Shown piece after piece: positions 1 to 11,750 of a DNA stretch of 64,000 bases. A model generated the notes under the pieces. It made no database searches, was not told the DNA's origin, and saw only the letters and a list, made by a program, of their open reading frames with translations. The position numbers and the translations under genes were made by a program. The stretch is taken from contig NC_065571.1 of NCBI RefSeq assembly GCF_937616625.2, positions 53,491,651-53,555,650 on the forward strand, given 5' to 3'. The number at the start of each line of letters is the position of its first letter. Position 1 is the stretch's first letter. This DNA comes from Mercurialis annua (lineage: Eukaryota > Streptophyta > Magnoliopsida > Malpighiales > Euphorbiaceae).

Positions 1-697
1 CTGGATAGAATCTGACTGATCTTTTACTTTTATTGCTTGATTTTGGTCTGGATGGCGGCGTTTTGCTTAAACAGGAACGTGAAAATGAAGTTACTGAAGA
101 ACAGGTTGATTTTGATTTACGTTCTGAAGTTGTAGTTGAAGTGACATCATCCATAGCTCCGATTGAACACATTTTCACCTTTTTTCCATTTCCGGAGGTG
201 AAAATAGAGTTCAAGAAATGAGCAATTCGACCGCCGGGAGAAATCGGTTTTTTCTGCTTTTGTTTCTTCTCATCAGAATCTTGTTTACTTATTCTTGAAC
301 TCTCTGGAATGCTTGATTCCGTCTCGGACGACGACGAAAACACGCTACCTCTGCGTCTTCCTCCGCCTCCAGAGCTGGACTCGGAAGAAGTAGAAGTTGC
401 ATTACTTTGCTTCTCTATCCAACTCTCGATCAAGATTGCTCGACGAAGACTCGACAAATCCTTTTCTTGTTCTGCAAGTAAAGCATTGGCAGAAACAGAA
501 TGAACACTCTGATCAGAATTCTGTTTCTTGATCAAGCTAGTTTCTTGATACAAACTAGCTAAAACCTCCTCCTCTCCATTCCCTCCGCCGCCGTTTCCGG
601 AGTTGGATTCATCGATAGAGCGATAAATGGCGTCGAGTAAAGAAGACGAAAACGACGGAGTTCGTCTTCTTTGAGGAATTTGTGTGTTATTATCCAT
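1..697 (-). CDS. BIG GRAIN 1-like protein, 5' part (truncated by window edge)
   Basis: The minus-strand frame is open from an ATG at 697-695 to the window edge, giving 232 residues with no stop and no intron. Near the N-terminus (residues 13-28) is the segment PSFSSSLLDAIYRSID, the hallmark of the plant BIG GRAIN 1-like family. It is followed by Gly/Ser-rich linkers, a long helical segment (about 70-105), a basic GGRIAHFLNSIF block (about 155-166), a KMCSIGAMDD segment, and a Ser/Thr- and Lys-rich stretch ending in KRSVRFYP near the edge, also typical of the family. Rice BG1 is a plasma-membrane-associated positive regulator of auxin response and organ size; that role is carried over from the family, not shown here. 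The C-terminus lies to the left of the window. The start is the first ATG after a purine-rich leader; no in-frame upstream ATG was seen. Confidence 0.85.
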   Translation of the reverse strand, partial: MDNNTQIPQRRRTPSFSSSLLDAIYRSIDESNSGNGGGGNGEEEVLASLYQETSLIKKQNSDQSVHSVSANALLAEQEKDLSSLRRAILIESWIEKQSNATSTSSESSSGGGGRRRGSVFSSSSETESSIPESSRISKQDSDEKKQKQKKPISPGGRIAHFLNSIFTSGNGKKVKMCSIGAMDDVTSTTTSERKSKSTCSSVTSFSRSCLSKTPPSRPKSSNKSKRSVRFYP

Positions 698-1194
698 AGA
701 AAAAGAGGGTTCTAAATTGCTATGCATAATACTTTGAAGCTGAAACAGAACTAGTTCGCTTATAAAGAGAGAGTGGTGAAATTTTGGAAGACAGCAAGAT
801 TTAGTTTAAGGAGTGTGTGTCGGCTGAGAGAATGTCAAAAGCTGTAAGAGACAGAAAATGGGATGGGAAAGTGGGGAGGTGGGCATGTGAATATAAGCGA
901 GAGGGATGATTAATTTTTTGTTGTGTGTGATGCGAAAATGTGGGTGTGTTTTGTGTACGGAGGCTTAGCTTTTGAAACAAACAAGAAATAAGAAGAAAAA
1001 AAAAAATGGGAGTGTGATCACTGATCAGTGATGTGGAAAGAATTTAAAAGGGGAAGGCCGGGCGTGCGGGTAAATTATAGTTGTAGGATGTTTACAGGGT
1101 GGCACTTCAGTGCAATACTTTTTTTGGAAAAATTACAAAAATAACCTCAGCGTTGAGGGGTTATAACGAACGAAACCAAAAAATCAGATTTTTA

Positions 1195-1312
1195 TGAGTC
1201 CTAAACTAAACCAAACCAAACTATGTTTACCATTTTAACCAGTTCACTCTCAATTTCAGTTCGATTTGATTTGATTTGATTTTACGGTTTGTTCGGTTTT
1301 TGCTCACACCTA
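1195..1312. repeat. AACCAAAC/GGTTCGGTTT-type dispersed repeat
   Basis: Tandem AACCAAACC-like words are followed by their near-complements (TTTGATTTGATTTGATTTTA, then GGTTTGTTCGGTTTTTGCTC). A similar pattern lies at about 3640-3805. Such GGTT-rich ends are common dispersed repeats in plant genomes. No target duplication was found, so the element type is left open. Confidence 0.35.
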
Positions 1313-2270
1313 CTGGGAGTTGATGTGAGATGGAAAAAGTAATTGGTGGGTATGATTGGAAAGGAGGACAAAGTAAACCTGGGGTAACCGGAATTAATGA
1401 TAGCTTACTGTGAGGTAAAAGGAAAGTTTAATATGTTTCCAATTTACTTTTCAAATAATGTGACATCTCAACATAAATCATGTCATAAGTCTATTCATAT
1501 GGTCTCCGTGTAATTAGTTAAATCTATAATTGTTTTTTTTATGTGGATCCCAATTGCCATATTTCATAATCATAGAATTTATTTGACTGATGATGCATTT
1601 GTAGGGGCATAAATAGTATGTTAATTCTGTTACGGGGCTTTAAAAGGAGAATGAGAAAGTTGTTTTCTTTTAAAATTAATGTATGAATTGAGCTATCTCT
1701 ATGGCACTTCGTATATTAGGAACATTAGTTTCTAGTTTGTTTTAAGCTTTGCCTCTTCCTCTTGTACCAATAAAAAAGAATGTATGAATTGAGCTTATTA
1801 GCATAAGACTGTACTACAAGTAACCTATATGGATAGCACTCTAGTTTTGGATTCATTGGATCCATAAATTTTTGATAAATTCTTTACAACTAAACTTATA
1901 AAGAATTTTTTTTACCATAACCGAGTTAATATTCTATTTATGGGTTCAATTCATATATGATTCGCGTGGCGAGGTCATAAATAAAATATATTTTAATAAA
2001 TCCGAATTACTTTTTTTTTTGAATTCATCAGATCTCATTAAATTGAATATGAAACAGTTACATTTGTAAGAAACTCGGGATAATTTGAAAACTAAACCCG
2101 ATGACCTGACATGGAAAGACAACATGCTGCCTGATTCGCAGACCTTGCTTACGAAAATAAAAATAAATTACTAACTGTTTCGCGAATTAAGTGTAGTCTT
2201 CAATCACTCTTCGTTCAAACTTCTCCAAACACCCGCAAACTCACAGCATCCGATTCAATCGACACTTGAT

Positions 2271-2345
2271 ATAACTCCTTATAAAAAAGAGACAACAACT
2301 CCTTCTAAAAAGGAGACAACAAACCTTTCACAAAGAAAGGACAAA
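2271..2345. repeat. Three tandem short hairpin repeats
   Basis: Three successive units of about 24 bp share the pattern ACTCCTT..AAGGAGACAAC. The second unit can fold as CTCCTT/AAGGAG and the third as CCTTTC/GAAAGG; the first is an imperfect version. They lie in a block (about 2090-2720) that looks like a degraded dispersed element. No coding potential was seen. Confidence 0.4.
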
Positions 2346-3876
2346 GTAAAACATTCATAAAGAAGACAAATAATAAAAAATAAATAAAACTAGTATAGCT
2401 CATAGACGAATCCATTTTGTTACTGAAAGATCTTCAATCTATCGTCGCTTCGTGATAATTGAATTGCGCTTCGTGATAAATTTTAATCCGTCAGAAAAAT
2501 GAAAAAAAAGTGGCTATTTATTATATTCTATGAAATTAAAATAACATAAACAAAAGGGGTGACTACCATCAATAGAAAAATTAAGCCATTAACGGCTGCC
2601 GAAGAAAAAATAAGAAAAAAGCTCTTGACGGCTAGGGTTTGTTAGAGACAAAAAAGAAGAGAAGGCGGCTAGGATTTTAGAATGTTTAGAGTTCAATTTC
2701 AATAGAATAAATCCAAATTACTTAGATGTTAGAAAGTGAGAAAAAAATAGATCAGATTTTTTTTTTAACCGTAAATAGATCAGATTTTCCGCTATGTTAT
2801 TGGTTACAACCAGTGGCAAAATCAACAGGGCGGCCGGGAAGATGTTCGGGACCGACGTCATGAATCAGCACTGCAGCCTCTTTCCCAATTTTTTTTTCCA
2901 AAGATAGAAGATAGATAGATTACTCAGAGGAATTACAGAGTAGCGTTCATGTTACAGACAACAATAAACCTGGCTTTGGCTTCTTGTGCCAACTTATAAA
3001 CGTTTGCTTTTGTTTGTAGAATTACGGGGTTTTTTAAAAGTTAAAACATGTTTTGATCCGTTTATTTATTTATTTATTTTAAGTAAAACGACGTCATTTT
3101 CGTTACAGCATGATAAATACACACCAAAAGTCCCCTATTCATTTTTATATAAAAAAATCCCCTATTTATTCATGAAACATAACAACTCTCATTTTCTTTA
3201 TTTTTTTCACCCGAATTGTTTGACAAAAAAATGTTGTTTATCATTTTTACAAAAAAAAAATTAGTGAAACCACGTGTCATTTGGCTTAAATTTTTAAAGA
3301 AAAATAATCGATCGACCAAACAAACTATCATCGTTCTTATAAAAATTTCTAATTCTGCTACTGATTAGATTCACGAGTAAAGTACGGATTAGGTCTAAAT
3401 AAAAAATTCTCAACTTAGAAAATTGCTGTACAACTGATAATGAACAAAGAAGATCTGGAATGATTTATAGCATAAAACATAGATATGTGGTTTAGAAAGT
3501 TGACCCAGAAGTTGGCACTGGGGCACCTTCCAATTCACAAGAGGTTGGCCATCCTATTTCTTCATATACCTATGATATGTGCTGGCTAGGGTCTCCTTTT
3601 CTTTAATACTATACCTCAATTCTTCGTTCCTTCTTCAGCTATAGTGGCTCGGTTTTGTCGATTTTTCGTTTCAGTTTATATTATAAAAGTTAACTGAACT
3701 TTTTTGTTTATAATTGAACCGAACAAAAAAAATCATCTGAACCAAACTAAATATGTCGGTTTGATTTGGTTTTATGATTTCAGTCGGTTGTTGAACACAC
3801 CTAATTTTTACATGTTATAATCCTTATTGTAATAGTGAGATACTCATAAAATTTTTAAAATAGTTTTGGTAACTGT

Positions 3877-3881
3877 GATTT
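3877..3881. repeat. Target site duplication GATTT, left copy
   Basis: GATTT directly precedes the left end of the outer retrotransposon and is repeated exactly at 26621-26625 after its right end. A 5-bp duplication is the normal signature of Ty3/gypsy integrase, and it shows that 3882-26620 entered as one element (the inner insertion came later). Confidence 0.93.
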
Positions 3882-4105
3882 TGTCACGACCCGATTCTCG
3901 GCATCGAGACCGGCGCTAGGGAATGGGAGTGGTTGCTCCGAAACCCGTAGCAAGCCTTAAAAATACATTAAAATCACTTAAAATTTTTCGCGGAATTCAA
4001 ATCATTTTCGAACATTTTAAAATCGCAGTTTAAAACGTTCTCATAAAAATTACCATTTAAAACATGCACATAATTTTCTCTTTAATTATTGCATTTTAGT
4101 TTTCA

Positions 4106-4262
4106 AAACCATTTCTCTATGGTTTATAATGCATCTCATTATGCATACCATCTTACTATGGTAATTACTGCATTTCACTATGCAGGCCATTTCTCTATGG
4201 ACTTAACCGCATTTCATTATGCAGACCATTTCATTATGGATTTAACTGCATTTCATTATGCA
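4106..4262 (-). repeat. 39-bp tandem repeat array of eight short hairpins in the outer LTR
   Basis: Eight inverted repeats alternate between CCAT-N6-ATGG and GCAT-N6-ATGC types. Their centres lie near 4115, 4137, 4154, 4176, 4193, 4215, 4232 and 4254, so spacings alternate 22 and 17 bp (39-bp period). Several stems extend to six or more pairs, with different but still complementary flanks: AACCAT/ATGGTT, ATGCAT/ATGCAT, TACCAT/ATGGTA, CTGCAT/ATGCAG. Loops are purine-rich hexamers in element sense (AATGAA, AGTGAA, AGAGAA). The same array occurs in the other LTR at about 23599-23755, and a related one is in the LARD LTRs. Confidence 0.85.
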
Positions 4263-4825
4263 ATTGCGCTCGCCGCATTTTATACTCGTGCAGTCGCTCG
4301 GACTTTCGCACAGCATTCACATATTACATTATATCAGAGTTTAAGCGTTATAATAAAATATAAAGCATAAATAAGTCCAACGACTACTAAGGTATCACCG
4401 TTCATTATTCTAGCTACTGCAACTCTAGACACAAAGGAAAGTCATTCTCACTTTATTTAAGCCAGGGATTTCCGGAACAAGAAATTGGAAATCCACACGT
4501 CAAACTACTCGCCTGTAAAAATTATAAATTCAACGGGGTCAGTTATAAAAACTGGTGAATGCGTACAACATGTACTAATAAACATTAATATGAAAGCAAT
4601 GCATTCCAGATTACCGATTCATATGAAACCCTAAACCATGATTCATGTTCCTATATGCTTTCAAAACAGGAAACATAAATATTCCACATCATTTCATCAT
4701 ATTCGGGTTAACCTTTTTATGGCCGTATTTATTCATTTCTTTTTGTACTCTAGCCCGTCAAATCTGATCATTCATATTTTACGTATGTGAAGGTCTTTAG
4801 ACTCTTTTCACCATACAACAGATTT

Positions 4826-4830
4826 CGGCA
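4826..4830. repeat. Target site duplication CGGCA, left copy (LARD)
   Basis: CGGCA at 4826-4830 is repeated at 15913-15917 directly outside the other end of the inner element. The uninterrupted LTR at 24319-24328 has a single CGGCA at this place, which confirms the duplication. Confidence 0.95.
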
Positions 4831-7721
4831 TGTAATACCCCGTATTATCTAAAGTGTTTATTTTTGCGCGTGTCCAATTTTTATAAATTAGGACCTCGAA
4901 AATAGTTATTAAATTCACGAGGTGAATTTATAAATATGAAAATGTGATTTAGAATGTGTTTGACCATAAGTTTGACTTTTAGCAATTTTACGTGGTAAAT
5001 GTGAATTTTGAGATTTTACGCTAAAAAACGTCAAAATAATTATTTTAAAAGGCCCCAAAATATTTTATTCAGCCCATATGTTATGATTTAATGTTTTTGA
5101 ATATTTGAGAAACTTAAGTTTATTTTGCCCATAGAGTTCGATTTAATTACAAGAATGCCATAATGGCAAACTTGTAAATAAATGAAACATGAAATAATAT
5201 CTAGATATTTTCATCTAGACATCTTGGTGCCCAAGTAACTTACTCATCTTCTTCATTTCTCTAGCATAATTTCATTCTCCATTGTTGTGTTGGTGCCAAA
5301 TTCTCTCAAAAACAAAAAACACAACTTTATTTTCTTTCATAATTTCACAAAAATTCCTTAACCAAAAACGTAGCAAATTTCGCGTAGATCGTTAATCTAC
5401 CATTGCATGTAGGATCAAGGTATACCTTCAACCTCAAATTTTAATTTTAGTTTTCTGATGTTGTTTGAGTTTATTATACATGCTTAGGTTGTTAAAAAAT
5501 GTGGTTCGATGCTTAAATAATTGGTTTGAATTGTTGTTTTGTTGGGTTTTGGATATAATTCATTTTTATATGTGAAATTAAATTATTATTTTAAATTTCT
5601 GGGCTGATGTTAAAAATGAATTTAATATATATGTTAAAGGTTGATTTTCATAGATTGAAGTTGATCAAAATGTTGGGTATGATTTATAAATAATGGGTTT
5701 CGATTTTTAGAGTTTAATTTCTTTAAAAATCACTAAAATAAGGCTAAATGAGTTGATTTTAAATTTCTGGAAATAATCCTAATTATGTTTGGTCTATATG
5801 TTGGGTTGATGATGAATAAGTGTTTAATTGTGAATTTTTGATGGTTTATTAACCGGGTTCGGTTTTGATAATTTTATTAGTTAAAATTGTTAAAATAAGG
5901 GTATTTATGTCATTTTAAATTTCTGGGCAGAAATTATTTATAAAAATTTATAAACTTTATTTGTTGATTATTTATAGAATTAAAGTTATTAAAGTGATGT
6001 GTTTTGATGGATTTATAATCGGTTTTGATTATAAATTGTTTATTCGGTTTAAAGGGTGTTTAATATGGAAAATAATTTATTTTAAATTTCTGGGCTAGAA
6101 ATATTGTTAAATAAATTATATGTTGAGTATTTAAGGAATTAAAAGATTTAATGGAGGATTTTTGAGTGTTGCTAAAATCGGATTCGAATTTAGCGATTTA
6201 TACGGTTTTAAATTGTTAAAATTATGAAAAATAATTTATTTTAATTTTGGGGCTGCTGTTTTAGTATGATAAGTAAAATAAATATGTTTCGGTTAATTTG
6301 ATAGGATTATCCATAATTGAGGAATAGTTGAGAAATTAAAAGTTACGATTTTGATCTAAATTGTGTTGCATGTCTATGAAATAAATGTTAGACCAGAAAA
6401 TTGAGTTGATGAGTAAGTTTAGATTATTTAAAGAATTGATTGATGTGATTTTCAGTTGATTTGGAGTTGATTCTCAAAATTGGAAGTTTTGGGGCTAAAA
6501 TGTAACTTTCGTAAAAATGAAGGACCAAGCAGTATTTAAACCAAAATTCCAGATTATAGATGTATATAATCTGATGTAGAATGATGTTTAAAGATTTTAA
6601 ATGATTTTGGTAATTTTTGGAAAGATTTGAATGTTTTTGCCGAAAACTAGAGTTTTGGGGTTAAATTGTATTTTTTTTTCCAAATTTGAGGGGCTACATG
6701 GTATGTTAGCCAAAGTTTCCAGGTTATAATTGTTAATAATCTGAAGTAAAATGATTTTGGGTATTTTAAGTAATTTTCTCGATTTTAAAATCGATTAGTT
6801 TACGAAAGGACCTAAATAGTCAATTTTGAAAAGTTTGAGGATGTTTTAGTATTTTAACCAAAAGAAGAATTTAAGCCAATAAGGGGCTGTTTTAATTATC
6901 TTATGGAATGGTTAGATCCAATATTGAAAATAAATCCGAATTTTAATAATTAAAATATTATTAATTAGTTCGGTAATTAATGGAATAAGGGTAATGTGAT
7001 AAAAGGGAAATATGGTAATTTGATTAGTTTAATGAAACTAATTAGAGAGATAAAAGAAAAATAATTATTTGTGAATAATTATGAAAGGCCATAGATGTGG
7101 AATGAACCTTGAATTTATTTCAAGTGTTTTCCTGAATCGAACCCGAGAGAGTAGGTTCGTAATTCTCGAAGAATCGAGAATGAGAAGGAATTGTGAATCG
7201 GTTACGTTGAAATAACGACCGAAAAGGATGGTGTTTTGTGAAAAGTTTTTAATGTGATGATTGTTTGTATACGATATGATATCGTATTTATGTGGCTACG
7301 TGTTTAGAGGTCGGTAATAGATTTAGATTTCTATTTTTGAGATCGACTTAACACGATTCCTGAATATAGATGTGACGGAAAGTCAACTATTGACGGATCA
7401 AATTGAAGGAGCACCGGTTGGAATAGACCGAGTGGCTAATAGTGGATCATCGTGGCGTATTTAATTATTTATGGAGCGACAGTCTGTGAGTTTGCATTAT
7501 TACATGCATACATTAAAGTAATAAAATTACTATTATTACTTTAATGTGGAAATTAATGTCATAAAGCATTTTAAATATATCGTATATTTATTTTGAGTAA
7601 ATAAAATTATTATGGAATGAGTCTATGAAACGTGCCATCCTATTGGGCTATAATAGGACTATGTGATCACTAGTTATTGCATGCATGTTTATTTTATGTA
7701 AAGTGGAATGGACTGTGTGAA

Positions 7722-7795
7722 TCTAGACGACGGTCTAGAAGTCTGAGACGACGGTCCAGACATAGCGGGAGAGCTTCTAAGACGACGGTCTAGAA
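7722..7795 (+). repeat. Three GACG-loop hairpins in the LARD LTR
   Basis: Three inverted repeats share the core GAC-GACG-GTC: 7722-7739 (TCTAGAC, loop GACG, GTCTAGA), 7741-7761 (outer stem GTCTG/CAGAC) and 7775-7795 (outer stem TTCTA/TAGAA). The outer stems differ in sequence but remain complementary. They are repeated in the 3' LTR at 14655-14728. Two comparable hairpins lie in the outer element at 16041-16080, with GGC/GCC closing the same loop. Confidence 0.8.
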
Positions 7796-8634
7796 CCCCG
7801 AACAAGTTAACGGCGATGGAACGATAGAGTTCGGCCGATTGATTTAAGAACTAACGGCGTCATGGAACATTAAATGTTATCGGTCGTTGAGTTCATGAGA
7901 AAAGTTGGAAACAGTCTAAAGAAAGGTTTAGAACTGTAAAGGATAGTGGAAAATAAACTAAAGTCGAGCGAATGTACGGGTTCAGCCGACTAGTTTATGA
8001 ATCTCAGTCTGAAAGAAGACTTAGAGGAAAATGGATTAGAAATGGCATTTCATTTAAAGCATTACGTTTCTGTGATTAAACCGGTAGTATATATTTTAAT
8101 ATGACTATTTTATAATGTGTGAAAATATTTAATGTATGTTTGTAAGTTGTAAACTCACCAGTATATCTGACCCACGTTGTGGAACTATTTTTCAGGAATA
8201 TTGCCTGTGTTTGGACGAGACTTCATCTTTTTGATTCTTGAAGTCTTCGTTTTGCGTATATGGTAATTGGTCTTATTTTGATCTGTAGAGCTGCAGTAGA
8301 ATAGATAGACAGACGCCTTAGCATGTCAGTATTTGCGATGTGTGCCACGCATGAACTCTGTTTTGTTTTCATCGCACGATTATAATATATTTTAACGACA
8401 TGCATTGAGGTATTGGAAAATAGTTGCAACCCGGGTACACGGTAGTACCGGAAGTTTTGAGATACAGTGTAAAGAAAACTGTACGCAACTATGTTATGTG
8501 TATAATGTGGGGCCCAGCGTGGCTATATGCATGATTGCATGTTATCGGTTTTGTAAAAGACGGTATTCAAGGAATACGCGTTAAAACGATAACTAGTAAT
8601 TGAAAAGTAACGGTTTTAATTTAATGAATGTGTT

Positions 8635-8753
8635 TGCATAATGAAATGCATTTAAATCCATAATGAAATGGTCTGCATAATGAAATGCAGTTATCGCCAT
8701 AATGAGATGGTGTGTGCATAATGAGATGCATTATAAACCCCAGTGAAGTGGGT
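8635..8753 (+). repeat. 39-bp-period hairpin array in the LARD LTR
   Basis: Six short inverted repeats (8635-8650, 8658-8671, 8673-8690, 8697-8710, 8715-8730, 8737-8753) alternate GCAT-AATGAA-ATGC and CCAT-AATGAA-ATGG types, ending with a CCCA/TGGG version. Centre spacings are 22, 17, 22, 19 and 23 bp, so the period matches that of the outer element's array. The array begins about 345 bp from the LTR 3' end, compared with about 380 bp in the outer element. The second LTR carries the same array at about 15568-15686. Confidence 0.83.
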
Positions 8754-8983
8754 ATGAAACTTGAATACATTAATTAAATAGGAAATTAATTGTAAAGTTT
8801 CATTATGATTTTATCGGAACGTTTTTAAACGGAGATTTTAAAATGTTCGAAAATGTGTTTTGAATTCCGCGAAAAATTTGAAGTGATTTTTAAAGTGTTT
8901 TTAAGGCTTGCTACGGGTTTCGGAGCAACCACTCCCATTCCCTAGCGCCGGTCTCGATGCCGAGAATCGGGTCGTGACAAAGG

Positions 8984-8995
8984 TGGTATCAGAGC
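8984..8995 (+). other. Primer binding site of the LARD (initiator tRNA-Met)
   Basis: TGGTATCAGAGC, four bases (AAGG) after the 5' LTR, is complementary to the 3' end of plant initiator tRNA-Met. Sequence and spacing are identical to those of the outer element. Confidence 0.93.
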
Positions 8996-11750
8996 AATGG
9001 TCGATGAGTTGGGCCATTGCGTGATAATGTGTGAGCAATATTCGAAAAAGTCGAATGATTGCATAGTGATAAAGTGTAAGGGCTTAGAAATGTCTATCGT
9101 GTTCCTAGGAATTTATAAGTATTCATAGGAATCTACTGCAGCATATAAGAATTCGAATCATGTCTTTGTTATGTCATCGTTTTCAAAATCCTCGATCTTC
9201 AGCTTTCCCTTAGGAAGTGAGTCTGTGATTGTGTGATTATGTGCTTATTTGCAATTCTATGATTCGTTGATGAAAGTTGATTTGGGTTAATGAAAACCGA
9301 ATATGATTGCATGGTTTTTAGTATTTAAAACGTGCAAAATGTGATGTGTGGAAAGTATGAAAATTAATTGTTTAAATTTTATGTGAAAAGTTATGTGGTT
9401 TATGTTTGGCTATTCGGTGAGTATATGTTTAAAGAATGATGTGCGATTTGTTTGCGCATTTGAATTTGATTGGTTGCTAAGTGAGCAACGTGATTTGATT
9501 AGAATGAGTGGCTAAAAATAAGTGGAAACTCATGTTGTAGAAGTAGAACATGATAAAGAGGAGACTCATGATGAGACCTCTGTTAAGGGTAAAGGAAATG
9601 ACCCATTACCTATAGTAGGTAAAAATCGCGAACGATAGATAATAATAGATATAGAGACGTTGTCGTTGACATCGAATTGATCAACGAAAGATGAAAGCGA
9701 AGAATGATTTCTACAGAGTTGGAAATGTCTAAAGCAACTTATTTAAAGGAGTGTCGAGTTATTTTCAAAAGGGTTTTATTATAAACTCGTGATCACGAGA
9801 AAATAAAATTTAAATGAGATTTTTTTTGATTTCAAAAAGTGAAAATTTTGAAAGTTTATTGAAAAGAAAAAGGGGACGCCCTATGTTTTAAAGTGAATTT
9901 GAGTTTTAAATAAGTTTTGCTGGACATAACTCTGTAGTATCGAAAGAAGTTTGAGATAATCAGCATTGTTCGTGGGACAAAGAATTCAAGTACGTTCTGA
10001 TATTCAAGAATAAGGAGAAATTCTTATCGAATATCCGGATTTCTACCCGAGTAGAAATTCGATAACGGTAGAGTAGAACTATCAGGTATCTTAAGTTATA
10101 ATACCGATAATGTAAGCTAGGTATATCCTTTGAGATATAAGGATTACGCGGCGGATCGAGCGAATAGATCGATTAAGCGTACGCTAGCGAGATGTTGCAC
10201 TAACGATAGAGCAGCATGGTACGAAATGTAGAAAGACATTGAGTAAGTGATAACAATTAGATTTGTAGAACCATCCTATTATAATAAGTAAGTGCGTCGT
10301 GGTTAAAGGCGATGTTAATGGCAAAGTATAATTTCATCTTTTACGAGATATGATGAAATGGAAAAAGGAGTAATCCTGAAACAAAGAGTGGAGGTGAATA
10401 AAGGATTAATAAAAAAGGGTATAGAAAGTGTCTACGATTAAAGATAATCGGTAAATCTCGTGTATTGGTCATGAACGGGATTCATGAATTATTTAAAGAA
10501 AAATAAGTATAAATGGAAGAACGGATAAGTGAAAGTTAGCATTGAAGCTATATAAAGTGATGAACAAGAATTTAAAGATTGTCGTAGTGAGAATGAAAAT
10601 CAAATAAAAAAGGTGATTAAGAGTCAAAGTGATTGGAACAAGGATGTGTGTTCTCTGACAAATAAAGTCATGAGTATAAAGTGATGTGATAAGGAGACAA
10701 GACAATTGGGTACCAGAAATATATTTTCTGACGCCTAGAAAGGTAGTAGAAGGTTGTATGCGTGTGCTCAAGATAGAGACACGAGTTGTATGATGTAATT
10801 GGTGAGATATTCACGAATCAAAGTGAATGGAATCTCAGGCTGAGAAATTGATTTAGAAAATTTCGAAGCTATGATTACACTGCAAAAACATAACAGAATA
10901 GGAAATGTTATGGCAAATGCGTTGAGTACAAAATCTTCGGATAATCTCATGCGTGACGCAAAAGCATTGACTAAATTCTTAACTCGGAAATATTATAATT
11001 TCCTAGAGAAAGAATTCTGTGGTAGAAGGAGGTAAGTTTCGGTGTGGGAAATTGATTATTGGCATATGAATTAAGGAGTTATGAAGTAATGAAGTGTATT
11101 TGGCGAAAGAATCGTCACAAGTTAATTCTGAAATTGATTTAAAAAAAAAAAAAAAGGAGAGAATCTAAGGACGTTACAAAATAGAAAGTACAGTGATGTA
11201 ATGGTGTAAGAGGTAAAAGAAAATGATAAAAGAAGTTTAAGAATATAGTAAGTAGAATGTTCGAGAATACGATCGTTATGTTATAAAGAAAAATAGGAAT
11301 GAATATCGAATGGTGAGTCGATATCAAATGGGATGGTAAAATGAAAGTTGGTATCACAATTTGGAAATTCCAAGGATTAAGAGAATAAGATTTGATATAA
11401 GAAAGTGGTAAGTACGAGTTTGACATGTGAAACTCGGAAAACATAGAAAAGAGTGAAGGAGTTGTAAAGATGTAGTTAATATGAAAACTGTGAAAGAAAT
11501 GGGAATAAGAAAAGATAGTGATATTTGGATGTGAACGCAGTGGAAAGAATAAATGGAGTCGGTAAACATTAACGACAAAGTGAAAGTAGTTAATGAGATA
11601 AGAGCGAATGAAGAATTTATATGTTGGAAAAGAGAAAAGATAAAGTATCAGAGTAACGCAGTGAAAGCGTGAAGGACCCATAGACTACATTAAAATGAGT
11701 AACTGATACGCAAATATGAGTTTTAAGCAATTCGAGGACGAATTGTTTTT

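Larger units (their letters stand above)
698..3876. other. AT-rich intergenic DNA and promoter side of the BIG GRAIN 1-like gene
   Basis: No gene was recognised. The first few hundred bases are the leader and promoter of the minus-strand gene; TATA-like words on the minus strand lie near 758-766 and 888-895, neither decisive. Fragments of dispersed plant repeats are visible: AACC/GGTT-rich stretches at about 1195-1312 and 3640-3805, and a block at about 2090-2720 with short hairpin repeats and a GGCTAGGGTTT-type segment. The rest is low-complexity AT-rich sequence. Confidence 0.6.
3882..4830 (-). repeat. 3' LTR of the outer retrotransposon, distal part (before the insertion)
   Basis: These 949 bp match 23375-24323 of the other LTR in order and length. 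In element orientation this is the 3' terminal part of the LTR, ending CGGGTCGTGACA at 3882. It holds the 39-bp hairpin repeats. The match breaks at 4830, where the nested element begins, and resumes at 15918. Confidence 0.93.
4831..8979 (+). repeat. LARD 5' LTR
   Basis: This 4149-bp LTR begins TGTAATACCCCG and ends GTGACA. Its first part is related to the outer LTR (GGACCTCGAAAATAG, GCCATAATGGCAAACTTG, ATATCTAGATATTT, CTTGGTGCCCAAGT are shared). The middle (about 5400-6900) is very AT-rich, with repeated AAATTTCTGGGC words and no long ORF. The last 1.4 kb is less AT-rich and holds two hairpin clusters. Confidence 0.94.

Noticed and set aside
4089..4370. 93-codon plus-strand ORF with repeated His/Tyr/Ala residues, also at 23582-23863
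   Set aside because: It reads through the 39-bp hairpin repeats on the strand opposite to the element's transcript. The peptide repeat only reflects the DNA repeat.
8223..8429. 68-codon minus-strand ORF, repeated at 15156-15362
   Set aside because: Identical only because both lie in the two LTRs of the LARD. It is antisense, spans no conserved motif and is unlikely to be translated.
11139..11681. 180-codon minus-strand ORF in the LARD interior
   Set aside because: It is the complement of a purine-rich tract, giving a Phe/Ser/Leu/His-rich low-complexity peptide with no domain. It is antisense to the element.
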